Positions 42,663 to 51,714 of a stretch of DNA of 64,000 bases are shown here, one piece after another. Made by a program: the position numbers and the translations under genes. The notes below the pieces were generated by a model, which saw only the letters and a list, made by a program, of their open reading frames with translations, made no database searches and was not told the origin of the DNA. The stretch is from Myxococcus sp. RHSTA-1-4 (GTDB lineage: Bacteria; Myxococcota; Myxococcia; Myxococcales; Myxococcaceae). The stretch spans positions 62,001 through 126,000 of the forward strand of contig NZ_JAIQDG010000021.1 of the NCBI RefSeq assembly GCF_020037125.1, in the 5' to 3' direction. Numbering within the stretch: the first letter of the stretch is position 1; every line of letters starts with the position of its first letter.

Positions 42663-43976
42663 ATCGTCACCGAACTCGTCATCATCCTGCTGCTGGTCCT
42701 GGCCAACGGCGTCTTCGCCGGGGCGGAACTGGCGGTGCTCTCCCTGCGCCGGACGCGGCTGCGGGAGCTGATCGACGAGGGCAGCCACTCGGCGAAGGCG
42801 GTGGAGAAGCTGAGGGGAGACCCGGAGCGCTTCCTCGCCACGGTGCAGATTGGCATCACCGTCATCGGCGCCACGGCGGCGGCCTTCGGCGGCGCGAGCA
42901 TCTCCACCCGGCTGGGCGGCGTGCTGGCCGGCCTGGGCGTTCCCGAGCAGCAGGCGGAGAGCATCGCCTTCGCGGCGGTGGTGGCGTTCGTCTCGTACCT
43001 GTCGCTGGTGCTGGGGGAGCTGGTGCCCAAGTCGCTCGCCCTGCGCGCTGGCGAGCGCTACGCGCTGTTCATCGGCCGGCCCCTGCACGGGCTGTCCTGG
43101 CTGATGCGGCCGGTGGTGTGGTTCCTCACGGCCAGCTCCAACGTGGTGCTGCGGCTGTTCGGAGACAGGACGAACTTCAGCGAGGGGCGGCTGTCGGCGG
43201 AGGAGCTGCAGCAGCTGGTGGAGGAGGCGGCGAAGCAGGGCACGCTGGACCCGCGCGCGGGGGAGATTGCCTCGCGGGCCTTCGACATGAGCGAGCTGAC
43301 GCTGGGCGAGCTGATGGTGCCGCGCGAGCACATCGTCGCCCTGCGGCGGCACTCGGGCGCGGAGGAGATCCGCCAGGTGCTGCTGGAGCACGGCCACTCG
43401 CGCATGCCGGTGTACGAGGAGACGCTGGACAACATCGTCGGCTACGTCATCGCCAAGGACCTGCTCGGCGTGGCGTGGGAGGGCAACCTCATCGTCCTCG
43501 AGGACGTGATGCGCCCGCCCTTCTTCCTGGTGGAGTCCATGCGGGCCATCGACGCGATGAAGGAGCTGCAGCGGCGGCGGATGCAACTCGCGGTGGTGGT
43601 GGACGAGCGCGGCGGCGTGGTGGGGCTGGTGACGGTGGAGGACCTGGTGGAGGAGCTCGTCGGAGACATCCTCAGCGAGTCCGAGACGCCGGAGGAGTTC
43701 GTGAAGCGCGAGGGCCCCACCACCGCGGTGGTGCAGGCCTCCGCGGCCCTGCGCGACGTCAACCGCGAGCTGGGGCTGGACCTGGACGAGTACCAGGACT
43801 ACTCGACGGTGGCGGGCCTGTGCATCGCCCTGGCCGGTGGTGCCATTCCGGAGCCGGGGCGGAAGCTCCAGGCCGAGGACGGCCTGGTGCTGGAGGTGCT
43901 GGAGTCGTCACCCCGGCGCGTGCGGACGGTGCGCTTCCACCTGCCGCCGCGGCCTCCCGAGCACGCGGAGGCGTGA
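42663..43976 (+). CDS. CNNM/CorC-type (hemolysin C family) membrane protein
   Basis: About 438 residues if translation begins at ATC 42663, 5 nt after AGGAGGG. The in-frame N-terminus VTELVIILLLVLANGVFAGA is the expected first membrane helix of the family. No ATG, GTG or TTG exists there; the first conventional start is GTG 42735, which would delete that helix. Domain order: CNNM membrane domain (to about 200), paired CBS domains (LGELMVPREHIVALRR, VMRPPFFLVES) and a CorC_HlyC domain. Family members are linked to magnesium or cobalt efflux. Confidence 0.82.
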   Translation: MVTELVIILLLVLANGVFAGAELAVLSLRRTRLRELIDEGSHSAKAVEKLRGDPERFLATVQIGITVIGATAAAFGGASISTRLGGVLAGLGVPEQQAESIAFAAVVAFVSYLSLVLGELVPKSLALRAGERYALFIGRPLHGLSWLMRPVVWFLTASSNVVLRLFGDRTNFSEGRLSAEELQQLVEEAAKQGTLDPRAGEIASRAFDMSELTLGELMVPREHIVALRRHSGAEEIRQVLLEHGHSRMPVYEETLDNIVGYVIAKDLLGVAWEGNLIVLEDVMRPPFFLVESMRAIDAMKELQRRRMQLAVVVDERGGVVGLVTVEDLVEELVGDILSESETPEEFVKREGPTTAVVQASAALRDVNRELGLDLDEYQDYSTVAGLCIALAGGAIPEPGRKLQAEDGLVLEVLESSPRRVRTVRFHLPPRPPEHAEA

Positions 43977-43999
43977 GCGGCACGCTCCTCTGGAAATGA

Positions 44000-44032
44000 A
44001 AAGGGCCGGAGCCTGGTGGCATCCGGCCCTTT
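44000..44032 (+). terminator. Terminator between convergent CorC-type and FN3 genes
   Basis: AAAGGGCCGG and CCGGCCCTTT form a perfect 10-bp stem with a 13-nt loop, flanked by A and T residues on both sides. It serves the convergent genes ending at 43976 (+) and 44053 (-), so it can act in both directions. Confidence 0.85.
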
Positions 44033-44052
44033 GTCACTTCAGGAGGACGCGC

Positions 44053-45285
44053 TCACGGAGCGGCGAGTGCGTACGCGCTTCCCTGCGTAGACTCTCCGTA
44101 GTCGCAGCCCTCGCACCTGGAAGTCAGGCTGAAGACATACTGCCGGCCATTGGTCAGCCCCGTCACCGTGAAGCTCGTTTCCGGAGTCTCGATGATGCGA
44201 TACGGCTCCAATTCGGGTACGGAGGAACCGATGTACAGCCGGTAGTTCGCAACGGGAATGGTGTCGGAGTTCGCTGGCGGCTTCCACCTGACGACAATCT
44301 GACCGTCACCCGGGATGAGTTCCAGGTCCAGGGGCACGCTGGGCAGGACCTGGGGGACTCCCGAGACGCGCGTGACCGGACCGTGCCCGACGACGTTCCT
44401 GGCCGCGACGGTGAAGAAGTAGGTCTGGCCGTTCGTCAGCCCTTGCGCGGTGAATCCATTCAGGACCCCGACGTTGACGTCGAACGGCCCCTTCTCGACA
44501 TCCCCGGAGTACAGCATGATGCGCACCTTGTCGACCGGGCTGCCTCCGTCGTCTTCAATCTTCCACAGCACACGAATCTGGCCATCGCCGTTGAAAACGG
44601 TGACGGGAGGCGCGCCCGGTATCGTGCGAGGAGTGACGGCCACCGGCGCCGAGAACGGCCCCGAGATGACCGTGTTGTTCGCGGTCACCCGGACCATGTA
44701 GCGGGTCCCATTCGTCAGCCCCGTGAACGTGGCGGTGGTTTCGGTCACGGTCTGTGCCGCCACCACCTCCTCGCCCAGCAGGGCCTGGGCGACATAGCCG
44801 GTGATGGGCATGCCCGTGTCCTCCGGCGCCGCCCAGGTCACCGTCACCTGCCGGTCGCCGGGCGTCACGCTGACCTCGCGCGGCGCCCCGGGGATGACGC
44901 GCGGCCTCGTGGCCGAGGGCTCGGACTGCACGCCCTCTCCCACTTCATTGATGGCGGCCACGGTGAATGCGTACTCCTCGCCATTCGTCAGGCCCTGGAA
45001 GGTGACGGCCGTCTCGCGGAGCGTCTCCGTCCTGACCACCGCTCCACCCTGCAGCATGCGTACGGCGTAGTTGAGGATGCGCCGGCCGCCGTTGAACTCG
45101 GGAGCCGTCCAGGTCACCGTCACCTGCGAATCCCCCGCGCTCAACACCACGTCCCGGGGCACCCGGGGCGCGGCGAAGGTCACGGGAACCTTGTTGCCCG
45201 CGGGCTCCTCGTATTCACCAGCGCAGCCGAGCGCGCCAGACAACGCCAGCAGGCTCAACACATAGACACCAAGATGACGCTTCAT
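44053..45285 (-). CDS. Fibronectin type III repeat lipoprotein
   Basis: 410 residues from the ATG at 45285. A lipoprotein signal peptide ends in SGALGC (Cys21). Four FN3 domains follow at about 40-130, 130-220, 225-320 and 325-410, each with the pattern P-x-x-x-x-V-x-x-G-D-x-Q-V-x-V-x-W and a terminal TGLTNGxxYxF-like strand. No enzymatic domain is present. It is probably a surface or periplasmic adhesion or scaffold protein. The upstream in-frame extension to 45468 lacks a ribosome site and would bury the signal peptide. Confidence 0.88.
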   Translation of the reverse strand: MKRHLGVYVLSLLALSGALGCAGEYEEPAGNKVPVTFAAPRVPRDVVLSAGDSQVTVTWTAPEFNGGRRILNYAVRMLQGGAVVRTETLRETAVTFQGLTNGEEYAFTVAAINEVGEGVQSEPSATRPRVIPGAPREVSVTPGDRQVTVTWAAPEDTGMPITGYVAQALLGEEVVAAQTVTETTATFTGLTNGTRYMVRVTANNTVISGPFSAPVAVTPRTIPGAPPVTVFNGDGQIRVLWKIEDDGGSPVDKVRIMLYSGDVEKGPFDVNVGVLNGFTAQGLTNGQTYFFTVAARNVVGHGPVTRVSGVPQVLPSVPLDLELIPGDGQIVVRWKPPANSDTIPVANYRLYIGSSVPELEPYRIIETPETSFTVTGLTNGRQYVFSLTSRCEGCDYGESTQGSAYALAAP

Positions 45286-45332
45286 GCCGCTCCAATCCCC
45301 GCCCGCGAGTGGGCCACGGAAAGAAGCGTCAC

Positions 45333-45361
45333 CGCATAGCGAACCCCCGCTCGGCAGACAA
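45333..45361 (-). promoter_or_regulatory. Weak promoter candidate for the FN3 lipoprotein gene
   Basis: On the minus strand TTGTCT and TATGCG are separated by 17 nt, about 48 nt before the ATG. The -35 is reasonable; the -10 matches only in its first half. Confidence 0.3.
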
Positions 45362-45460
45362 GCGCACCTGGAGACGACCTGGCAGGTACCGGGCGGCAGG
45401 GCAGACGGGATACCCGACCCGGGGCTCGGTGGGCTGGAGGCGGGGCGGGCAGGCCGGGCG

Positions 45461-45508
45461 AAAAACAAAGGCCCGGAGTCAGGAGGAACAAGCTCCTGAC
45501 TCCGGGCC
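45461..45508 (-). terminator. Intrinsic terminator of the tRNA-Arg gene
   Basis: A perfect 16-bp stem (45470-45485 pairs with 45493-45508) with a 7-nt loop is followed on the minus strand by TTTGTTTTT. It begins 10 nt after the tRNA 3' end. This is the most textbook-like terminator in the window. Confidence 0.93.
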
Positions 45509-45517
45509 CTTATCTAC

Positions 45518-45590
<73 letters not shown>

Positions 45591-45703
45591 ATGTCGGGTG
45601 CGGCGGAGGGGACAAGTAGCCGAAGTCCCCTCCCGACGCAAGCACGCATTCCCTGAACGGCTGGCGGAGCGACATCACTCCGCTCCGGCAGGGCCCTCAT
45701 GGC

Positions 45704-48700
45704 TCAGCAGCGACGACGGCGCCGGCTCGCCAGCAGGGCAAGCCCGCCCAGCCCCACCAGGGCCAGAATGGGGCTTGCCTCCCCTCCCCCGCTGGAGCAA
45801 CTCAGGCCGCCACCCTTCGTCCGGACGTCGGAGCCCAGGTAGACGCGCCACGAGATGAGCTCGGGCGAGGAGTCCCGGTTCAGGGCGGCGTCCACCGCCC
45901 GGACCTTGAGCGTGTACGTGCCCTCGAGCAGCTCCTCATAGACGAGGGTGGCGGAGCACGGCAGGTAGTCCTCGCCGTTGAGGCTGCACTCGAACTGGGC
46001 GTCGGGCTCGTTCGACGAGAAGCGGAACGAGGCGCGTGGCACGCGGATGCGCACGTCCGGCTTCTCGTCCACGCGCGTCTGCGGCTCCAGCGTGTCCACC
46101 GAGAACCGCCGCGCCTCGCTGGCGGTGCTGGTGTTCATCGCGGCATCCACGCCCAGCAGGTGCGCCTCGTGCTCGTCGTTCCCCAGGTCCAGCGCGGGCG
46201 TGAGGCTCCAATTCCCCGCCGCGTCCACGTCCACCGTCTGCACCTCCGTCCCGTCCACGAAGAGCACCACCCGGGTGCCCGGCTCGGCCGTCCCGCTGAA
46301 GGTCGGCCGCGCCACGTTCATCCTCCGCCCTTCAGAGGGCTCCACCAGCACCGGCACGGCGGGAGCGAGGGTGTCGATGGTCCACTGGGCCACCGCGGGC
46401 GAGGGGTCATCGTTGAGGGCCGCGTCCGTGGCGCGCACATAGAGCGTGTAGGCGCCGTCCTGGAGCGTGTACTGGAACGGGTCGGGACACGCCGTGTAGT
46501 CCACGTTGTCGAAGCTGCAGAAGAGCGAGGCTCCCGGCTCGGTCTGCGCCTGGAATGACACCTGGGGCGTGGACACGAGCGGGTCCGGCTTGCTGCTCAG
46601 GGTGGTCTCGGGGGGCCGCAGGTCCACCGTCCAGCGGAACAGCTCCGTCGGGCTGCCGGCGTTGCCCAGGTTGTCCACCGACTGCACCTGGAAGGTGTGC
46701 TCGCCATGGGTGAGGCCCGAGAACTGGGCCTCGCTGATGCGGTTCACCGCGTCCACCACGGTTCCGCACCGCGAGAAGCCCCGGCCGTCCAGGTCGCACT
46801 CGAAGGTGACGTTGTCCTTGTTGGTGCTGAAGCGGAACGTCGCGCTGGGGGAGTTGGTGAGACTTCCGGGCGTGCTGACGAGCGTCGTCCCCGGCAGGTT
46901 CGAATCGACCGTCCAGGTGAAGGAGATGTTCGCGGAGACGTTGCCCGTCGTATCGGTGCCGCGGGCCACCAGGGTGTGCTCGCCATCCACGACAGGGAAC
47001 GTGGCCGGGTTGGAGCACGAGGCGAACACGGCATTGTCCAGGCTGCACTCGAAGGTGACCGCCGACTCGTTCGAGCCGAAGCCGAAGGTCGCCGTCTGGC
47101 TGTTGGTGCGCCCCCCCGGGAACCTGACGGGCGTGCTGGTGAACTGGATGACCGGCGCGATGCTGTCCACGAACCAGGGGTAGGTCTCGGGAGTGGGGTC
47201 CACGTTGCCCGACTCATCCGCGGCGCGAACCGTGAGCGAGTGCTGCCCCTGCCCCACGGTGAACGTATAGGGGCTGGTCACCCTCCGGAAGCTCATCTCA
47301 CCATCGAGCCGGACGTCGAACACCGCGGCGGGGTCATTGGAGGAGAACTCGAACGTCGCGCTGGTTTCCCGGGTCAGCGCCGCCGGGCCGCTCACGATGG
47401 TCGTCTCCGGAGAGTCCGTATCCACGATGAAGGACCGCGCGCTGCTCGCCGGGCCCACGTTTCCGGCGGCGTCCCGCGCCGTGGCCGTCACCGAGTAGGC
47501 GCCGTCCGCGAGCGGGGCGAAGGTGAATGACCAGTTCCCACTGCCGTCCGCGGACGTCGCGGGCTGCGCCACCACCCCCAGCATGACGGTGATGGTGGCG
47601 TTCGCCTCGGCGGTGCCCTGAATCGTCGGGGTGCTGGTGATCGACCTCGTCCCATTCGTCGCGGGCACGGTGATGACCGGAGCCACGGGAATGACCGTAT
47701 CCACCACCCAGATGGAAACGGCGGGGGTGGCATCCCGGTTGCCCGCCCCATCCACCGCCACCACCTCCAGTCGGTGGGAGCCGTCGGCGACAGTCACCGA
47801 GTGGCTCGCCGGGCACACGGCCTCGCTGCCGCTGTCGAGCCGGCAGCGGAACGTCACCCCGGACTTGTTGGAGGCGAACTGGAACGCGGCGGTGGAGGTG
47901 TTGGTGATGGAGGGCGGCCCGGACTCGATGAACGTGCTGACGGGGGACTGGTCCACGCTCCAGCGGTGCTCCGCTGGGGTGGCGTCCGTGTTCCCCGCGC
48001 GGTCCTTCGCCCGGGCGCGCAGCACGTGGGCCCCCTCGCTCACGGTGATGACGTGGGGGTCGTTACAGGCCTCGAAGGCTGCCCCGTCCAGGCTGCACTC
48101 GAAGTCGACGGGGCTCTCCGAGGCATTCAGGTCGAAGGTGGCCTGGAGCTGGTTGGTCTGGGCCGTGGGCCCGGAGACGATGGTTGCGTTGGGTATCGAC
48201 GTATCGACGGTGAAGGAGTTGGCGGGATCGGAGTCCACGCTCTCATTTCCCGCTGCGTCCCGGGCTCTCGCCCGGACGTTGTGGGAGCCGTCGGCCAGCG
48301 TGGCCGTCAACTGCAACTGCCAGCGGCCGGCGGAGTCCACCAGCGGCATCGTCGCGTGGGGAGTGCCGTCGACCCGCACGATGATGGTCGCTCCGACCTC
48401 TCCCGTTCCGGTGATGAGCGGCGTCGCCGTGCTCACGAAGGACGCATTCCCGGGAGTGCTGATGACCGGCACCGGAGGGATGCCGGTATCCACCCGCCAC
48501 GAGTGGACGGCGGGCGTGGGGTCCGCGTTGTCCGCGGCGTCCAGGGCGCGTACGAGCAGGGTATGCGGCCCCGCTCCGACCGTGGGCGTATGCGAGGCGG
48601 GGCACGAAGAGTAGTCCGCCCCATCCAGGCTGCACTCGAACCGGTTTCCCCCCACCGAGGTGAACGTGAAGGTGGGCGTCGTGTCGCTGCTCGGGTTGGT

Positions 48701-51694
48701 GGGCGACCCGGTGATGGTGGTCTCGGGCGGCGTGAGGTCCACGGAGAAGTTGACCGTGGTGTTCGCGCTGGAGTTGCCGGCGGCGTCGCGTACCTGCGCC
48801 ACGAGCGCATGGGTGTTCTCGGAGACGGACTGCGGAATCACGAAGCTCCAGCTCCCCGCGGCGTTGACGACCGCCTCTCCCTGGTGCTGGGTATCCAGGC
48901 TGATGGAGACGATGGTGCCCGCCTCCGCGGTGCCACGCACCGTCACCACGTCGGTATTGAGGGCATCGTTGTTGGCGGGAGCCAGCACCACGGGCGCCGA
49001 CGGCGCGACGCTGTCCACGGTGAAGGTCCGCGTCACCGAGAAGCCGCTGGAGTTGCCTGCGGCGTCCTTCACCAGCGCCCGGAACCAATGGAGGCCCTGC
49101 CCCAGGTCGGCCGGCTGCGTCAGGGTCCAGGAGCCGCCGGCGGCTGCCGTGGCCGTCCCCTGCAACAACTGGTCATCCACGTACACCTCGACCGTTCCCC
49201 CCACTTCCGCCGTCCCCGTGTAGGTGGGGCGCACAGTGGTCAGCAGCGCCCCGTTGGCGGGCGTCGCCAGCGTCGGCGCCGAGGGCGCGACGGAGTCCAC
49301 GGAGAAGGAGCGCGCCGCCGACGCGGCGCTCACGTTCCCGGCTCGGTCCCTGGAGCGGACCGTCACGGTGCGCGTGCCCTGGTTCAGAGGGGAGTCGGGC
49401 GTGTAGGTCCAGTCAGCCGTGCCGCTTCCCGTGTCGCTCACCTGGGCCTGTGCCTCGGGCATGCCGTCGATGGTCACCAACACCTGGAGTCCCACGTCGG
49501 CATCCGTGAGGGTAACGGTCCCTCGCAGAGTCGGCCGGGCCGTGGCCAGGACCTGGCCCGTGGTCGGGCTGCCCACGGCGGGAACCGCCGGCACAAAGGT
49601 GTCCACCGTGAAGAAGCGCAAGAGGCTCGACGCGCTGCCCTCCCCATTGGAGGCCGTGACACGGATGGAATGGGTCCCCTCGGACAGGGTCGAGGCCGTG
49701 TACGTCCACGAGGTGCCAGACGGGTTCACGCTATCCACCTCGCTGCCATCGATGAGGATGCTCAACGCGGTGGTATTGCCGCTGACCGTGCCGGTGAAAG
49801 TCGGCGTGTTGTCCGACAGGTATGCGTTCGCGGCCGGAGAGGTGATGGTGGGCACGCCAGGCATCGCGGTCGGGTCGAAGTCCATGACCGCGGGAGTCAG
49901 GTCGACGTTCCCCGCGCTATCGCTGGCGCGGACCCGCAGCGAGTGCCTGCCGTCGGCCAGCCCCGACATCCGGTAGGGAGACCGGCAGGGATTGAAGGGC
50001 CCCCGGTCCAGGCTGCACTGGTACGCGACGCCCGGCTCGGTGGCGCCGAACTCGAGCGTGGCCTCTCCAGAGGCCGCCAGTCCCGGGGCCCTGACAATCG
50101 ACGTCTCGGGGGGCGTCACGTCCACGGAGAACATGCGCTCCGCGGTGCGCGGGCCCTGGGCCCCGGCGGCCACCGCCGCAACGGAGACCCGGTGCGGCGT
50201 CTCCGCGAGCCGGGCCTCGGGTACGAAGGCCCACGCGCCGGTGGCGTCCGCGCGCGTCCGGCCCAGCGCGTCGCCATCCACGAAGACGATGACCTCGTCC
50301 CCGGACCGCGCCGTGCCGGAGAACAGCGGCTGCGCGGCGGGCAGCACCGCGCCCTCGACGGGCACGAGCAACACCGGCGCGGGAGGAGCGCGGAAGCCGC
50401 CCTCGAGCAGCTCCACCACGCCCTGGAAGCGCGCGTCGTCCACCGCCGTGGGCGAGGCCCCATTCGAACCGCCATCCACCGCCACTCCCGCACGTCCCGG
50501 CTCCACCCGCGCGGCACAGCTCGAGCCCGCCTCGGCCTGGAAGAGGACACGCCCGCCACCGCCACCACCGCCGGGCGCCCGGAGCGCCCGCCCGGTGCTG
50601 TCTCCACCCCGGCCACCCTGCGCCAGCAGCTCCGCGCACGAGGCCGCCTCCGCGACGCGCAGGGAGATACTGCCACCGGCGCCACCGCCACCCGCGCCAT
50701 CATTCACGGAGCTGCCGCCCGCCTCACCCGAGGCCTCCAGGCGGCCGCTCCCGACGAGCCGGGACGCGCGCACGAAGATGATGCCGCCACCGCGGCCCCC
50801 ATCCGGCCCCGGCGGGTCCGCCAGCCCATGTCCGGCGCCGCCACCACCGCCGAAGGTGAGCCGCTCCAGCAGGGACTGCCCCGCCACGGCGCCTCCCAGG
50901 CCGCCCACGTCGCGCGCGCCATCATCCGTCGCCGTCCTGCCGCCCTGCCCTCCCTGGCCACCATGCCCGCCACCGCCGCCACCCGACTGCCGGCACACCC
51001 CACCACCGCCACCATTGGCGTCATTGCCACGGCCCGTCAGCAGCGGAAGGGCGGTCGTCGGAGGCGCCACGCTCTCACCGCGCTGCGCCCCACCCGCGCC
51101 CTCCAGGCTCAGCGCGCCGCACCCCGCGGCGTTGGTCCAGTCCCGGACATACGCACCGCCACGGAAGCCCGCGCCGCGCGCGTCGATGAGCCCCTGGTTC
51201 TTCACGATGCCCGTGGCCAGGAAGGCCACCACGCCCCCCGTCTCTCCATTCCACGGCTCCGCGGCCAGGCTTCCGCCGCGAGCAATGGTGACGTCGGTGT
51301 ACTCGGGGACGCGAAGCACCTGGGTGCCCGGGGCGTCGAAGAACTCCACCAGGGGCCGCGTGAGATTCAGCGTCCGGCTGCTCACGGTGGCCACCCGGGC
51401 CAGCTCCCAGCGCCCGGCGCCCGCCGTGTCGGCGGTGCCCGTCCCGGTGGCCTGGAGCACCAGGACCAGGTCACCGTTGCCGAAACCGGCGGTGGACGAC
51501 ACGGGGATGGCCGTGGCTCCCGCCCCCAGGGCGGACGTCACGCGCGCCGCGGCGTTGACCTTCACGCCCGGAGCCGTGACGGTCAGCGCGCCATCCCTCC
51601 CGCTTCCGAGACCGAAGGCATCCGGCTCGGCCGCGGCGGTGGCGGCCAGCAACAACGTACCCAGCACCCACGCATGGGGCAGCGACGTTCTCAT
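45704..51694 (-). CDS. Giant Ig-repeat surface protein with MYXO-CTERM-type sorting tail
   Basis: 1996 residues from the ATG at 51694; a signal peptide (MRTSLPHAWVLGTLLLAATA) is followed by a region of about 400 residues very rich in Gly runs, then about 17 Ig-like modules. Two module types interleave: one with P-x-F-x-G-T-A-x-x-G-x-x-V-x-V-x-x-D-G, and one with a cysteine pair (F-x-C-S-L-D-G with a second C about 7-8 residues on). The C-terminus has Cys-Ser, a hydrophobic helix (PILALVGLGGLALLA) and SRRRRR, matching the MYXO-CTERM tail processed by myxosortase. A surface adhesin or coat protein is inferred. It lies 20 nt after the OmpA/TSP3 gene on the same strand. Confidence 0.9.
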   Translation of the reverse strand: MRTSLPHAWVLGTLLLAATAAAEPDAFGLGSGRDGALTVTAPGVKVNAAARVTSALGAGATAIPVSSTAGFGNGDLVLVLQATGTGTADTAGAGRWELARVATVSSRTLNLTRPLVEFFDAPGTQVLRVPEYTDVTIARGGSLAAEPWNGETGGVVAFLATGIVKNQGLIDARGAGFRGGAYVRDWTNAAGCGALSLEGAGGAQRGESVAPPTTALPLLTGRGNDANGGGGGVCRQSGGGGGGHGGQGGQGGRTATDDGARDVGGLGGAVAGQSLLERLTFGGGGGAGHGLADPPGPDGGRGGGIIFVRASRLVGSGRLEASGEAGGSSVNDGAGGGGAGGSISLRVAEAASCAELLAQGGRGGDSTGRALRAPGGGGGGGRVLFQAEAGSSCAARVEPGRAGVAVDGGSNGASPTAVDDARFQGVVELLEGGFRAPPAPVLLVPVEGAVLPAAQPLFSGTARSGDEVIVFVDGDALGRTRADATGAWAFVPEARLAETPHRVSVAAVAAGAQGPRTAERMFSVDVTPPETSIVRAPGLAASGEATLEFGATEPGVAYQCSLDRGPFNPCRSPYRMSGLADGRHSLRVRASDSAGNVDLTPAVMDFDPTAMPGVPTITSPAANAYLSDNTPTFTGTVSGNTTALSILIDGSEVDSVNPSGTSWTYTASTLSEGTHSIRVTASNGEGSASSLLRFFTVDTFVPAVPAVGSPTTGQVLATARPTLRGTVTLTDADVGLQVLVTIDGMPEAQAQVSDTGSGTADWTYTPDSPLNQGTRTVTVRSRDRAGNVSAASAARSFSVDSVAPSAPTLATPANGALLTTVRPTYTGTAEVGGTVEVYVDDQLLQGTATAAAGGSWTLTQPADLGQGLHWFRALVKDAAGNSSGFSVTRTFTVDSVAPSAPVVLAPANNDALNTDVVTVRGTAEAGTIVSISLDTQHQGEAVVNAAGSWSFVIPQSVSENTHALVAQVRDAAGNSSANTTVNFSVDLTPPETTITGSPTNPSSDTTPTFTFTSVGGNRFECSLDGADYSSCPASHTPTVGAGPHTLLVRALDAADNADPTPAVHSWRVDTGIPPVPVISTPGNASFVSTATPLITGTGEVGATIIVRVDGTPHATMPLVDSAGRWQLQLTATLADGSHNVRARARDAAGNESVDSDPANSFTVDTSIPNATIVSGPTAQTNQLQATFDLNASESPVDFECSLDGAAFEACNDPHVITVSEGAHVLRARAKDRAGNTDATPAEHRWSVDQSPVSTFIESGPPSITNTSTAAFQFASNKSGVTFRCRLDSGSEAVCPASHSVTVADGSHRLEVVAVDGAGNRDATPAVSIWVVDTVIPVAPVITVPATNGTRSITSTPTIQGTAEANATITVMLGVVAQPATSADGSGNWSFTFAPLADGAYSVTATARDAAGNVGPASSARSFIVDTDSPETTIVSGPAALTRETSATFEFSSNDPAAVFDVRLDGEMSFRRVTSPYTFTVGQGQHSLTVRAADESGNVDPTPETYPWFVDSIAPVIQFTSTPVRFPGGRTNSQTATFGFGSNESAVTFECSLDNAVFASCSNPATFPVVDGEHTLVARGTDTTGNVSANISFTWTVDSNLPGTTLVSTPGSLTNSPSATFRFSTNKDNVTFECDLDGRGFSRCGTVVDAVNRISEAQFSGLTHGEHTFQVQSVDNLGNAGSPTELFRWTVDLRPPETTLSSKPDPLVSTPQVSFQAQTEPGASLFCSFDNVDYTACPDPFQYTLQDGAYTLYVRATDAALNDDPSPAVAQWTIDTLAPAVPVLVEPSEGRRMNVARPTFSGTAEPGTRVVLFVDGTEVQTVDVDAAGNWSLTPALDLGNDEHEAHLLGVDAAMNTSTASEARRFSVDTLEPQTRVDEKPDVRIRVPRASFRFSSNEPDAQFECSLNGEDYLPCSATLVYEELLEGTYTLKVRAVDAALNRDSSPELISWRVYLGSDVRTKGGGLSCSSGGGEASPILALVGLGGLALLASRRRRRC

Positions 51695-51714
51695 AGGTCG
51701 TCTCTTTCCTGGCC

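Noticed and set aside
45606-45632. Hairpin GAGGGGAC/GTCCCCTC upstream of the tRNA as a terminator of the Ig-repeat gene
   Set aside because: It overlaps the likely tRNA promoter and has no T-run. A shorter stem at 45665-45687 is closer to the gene end, but it too lacks a T-run, so I called neither.
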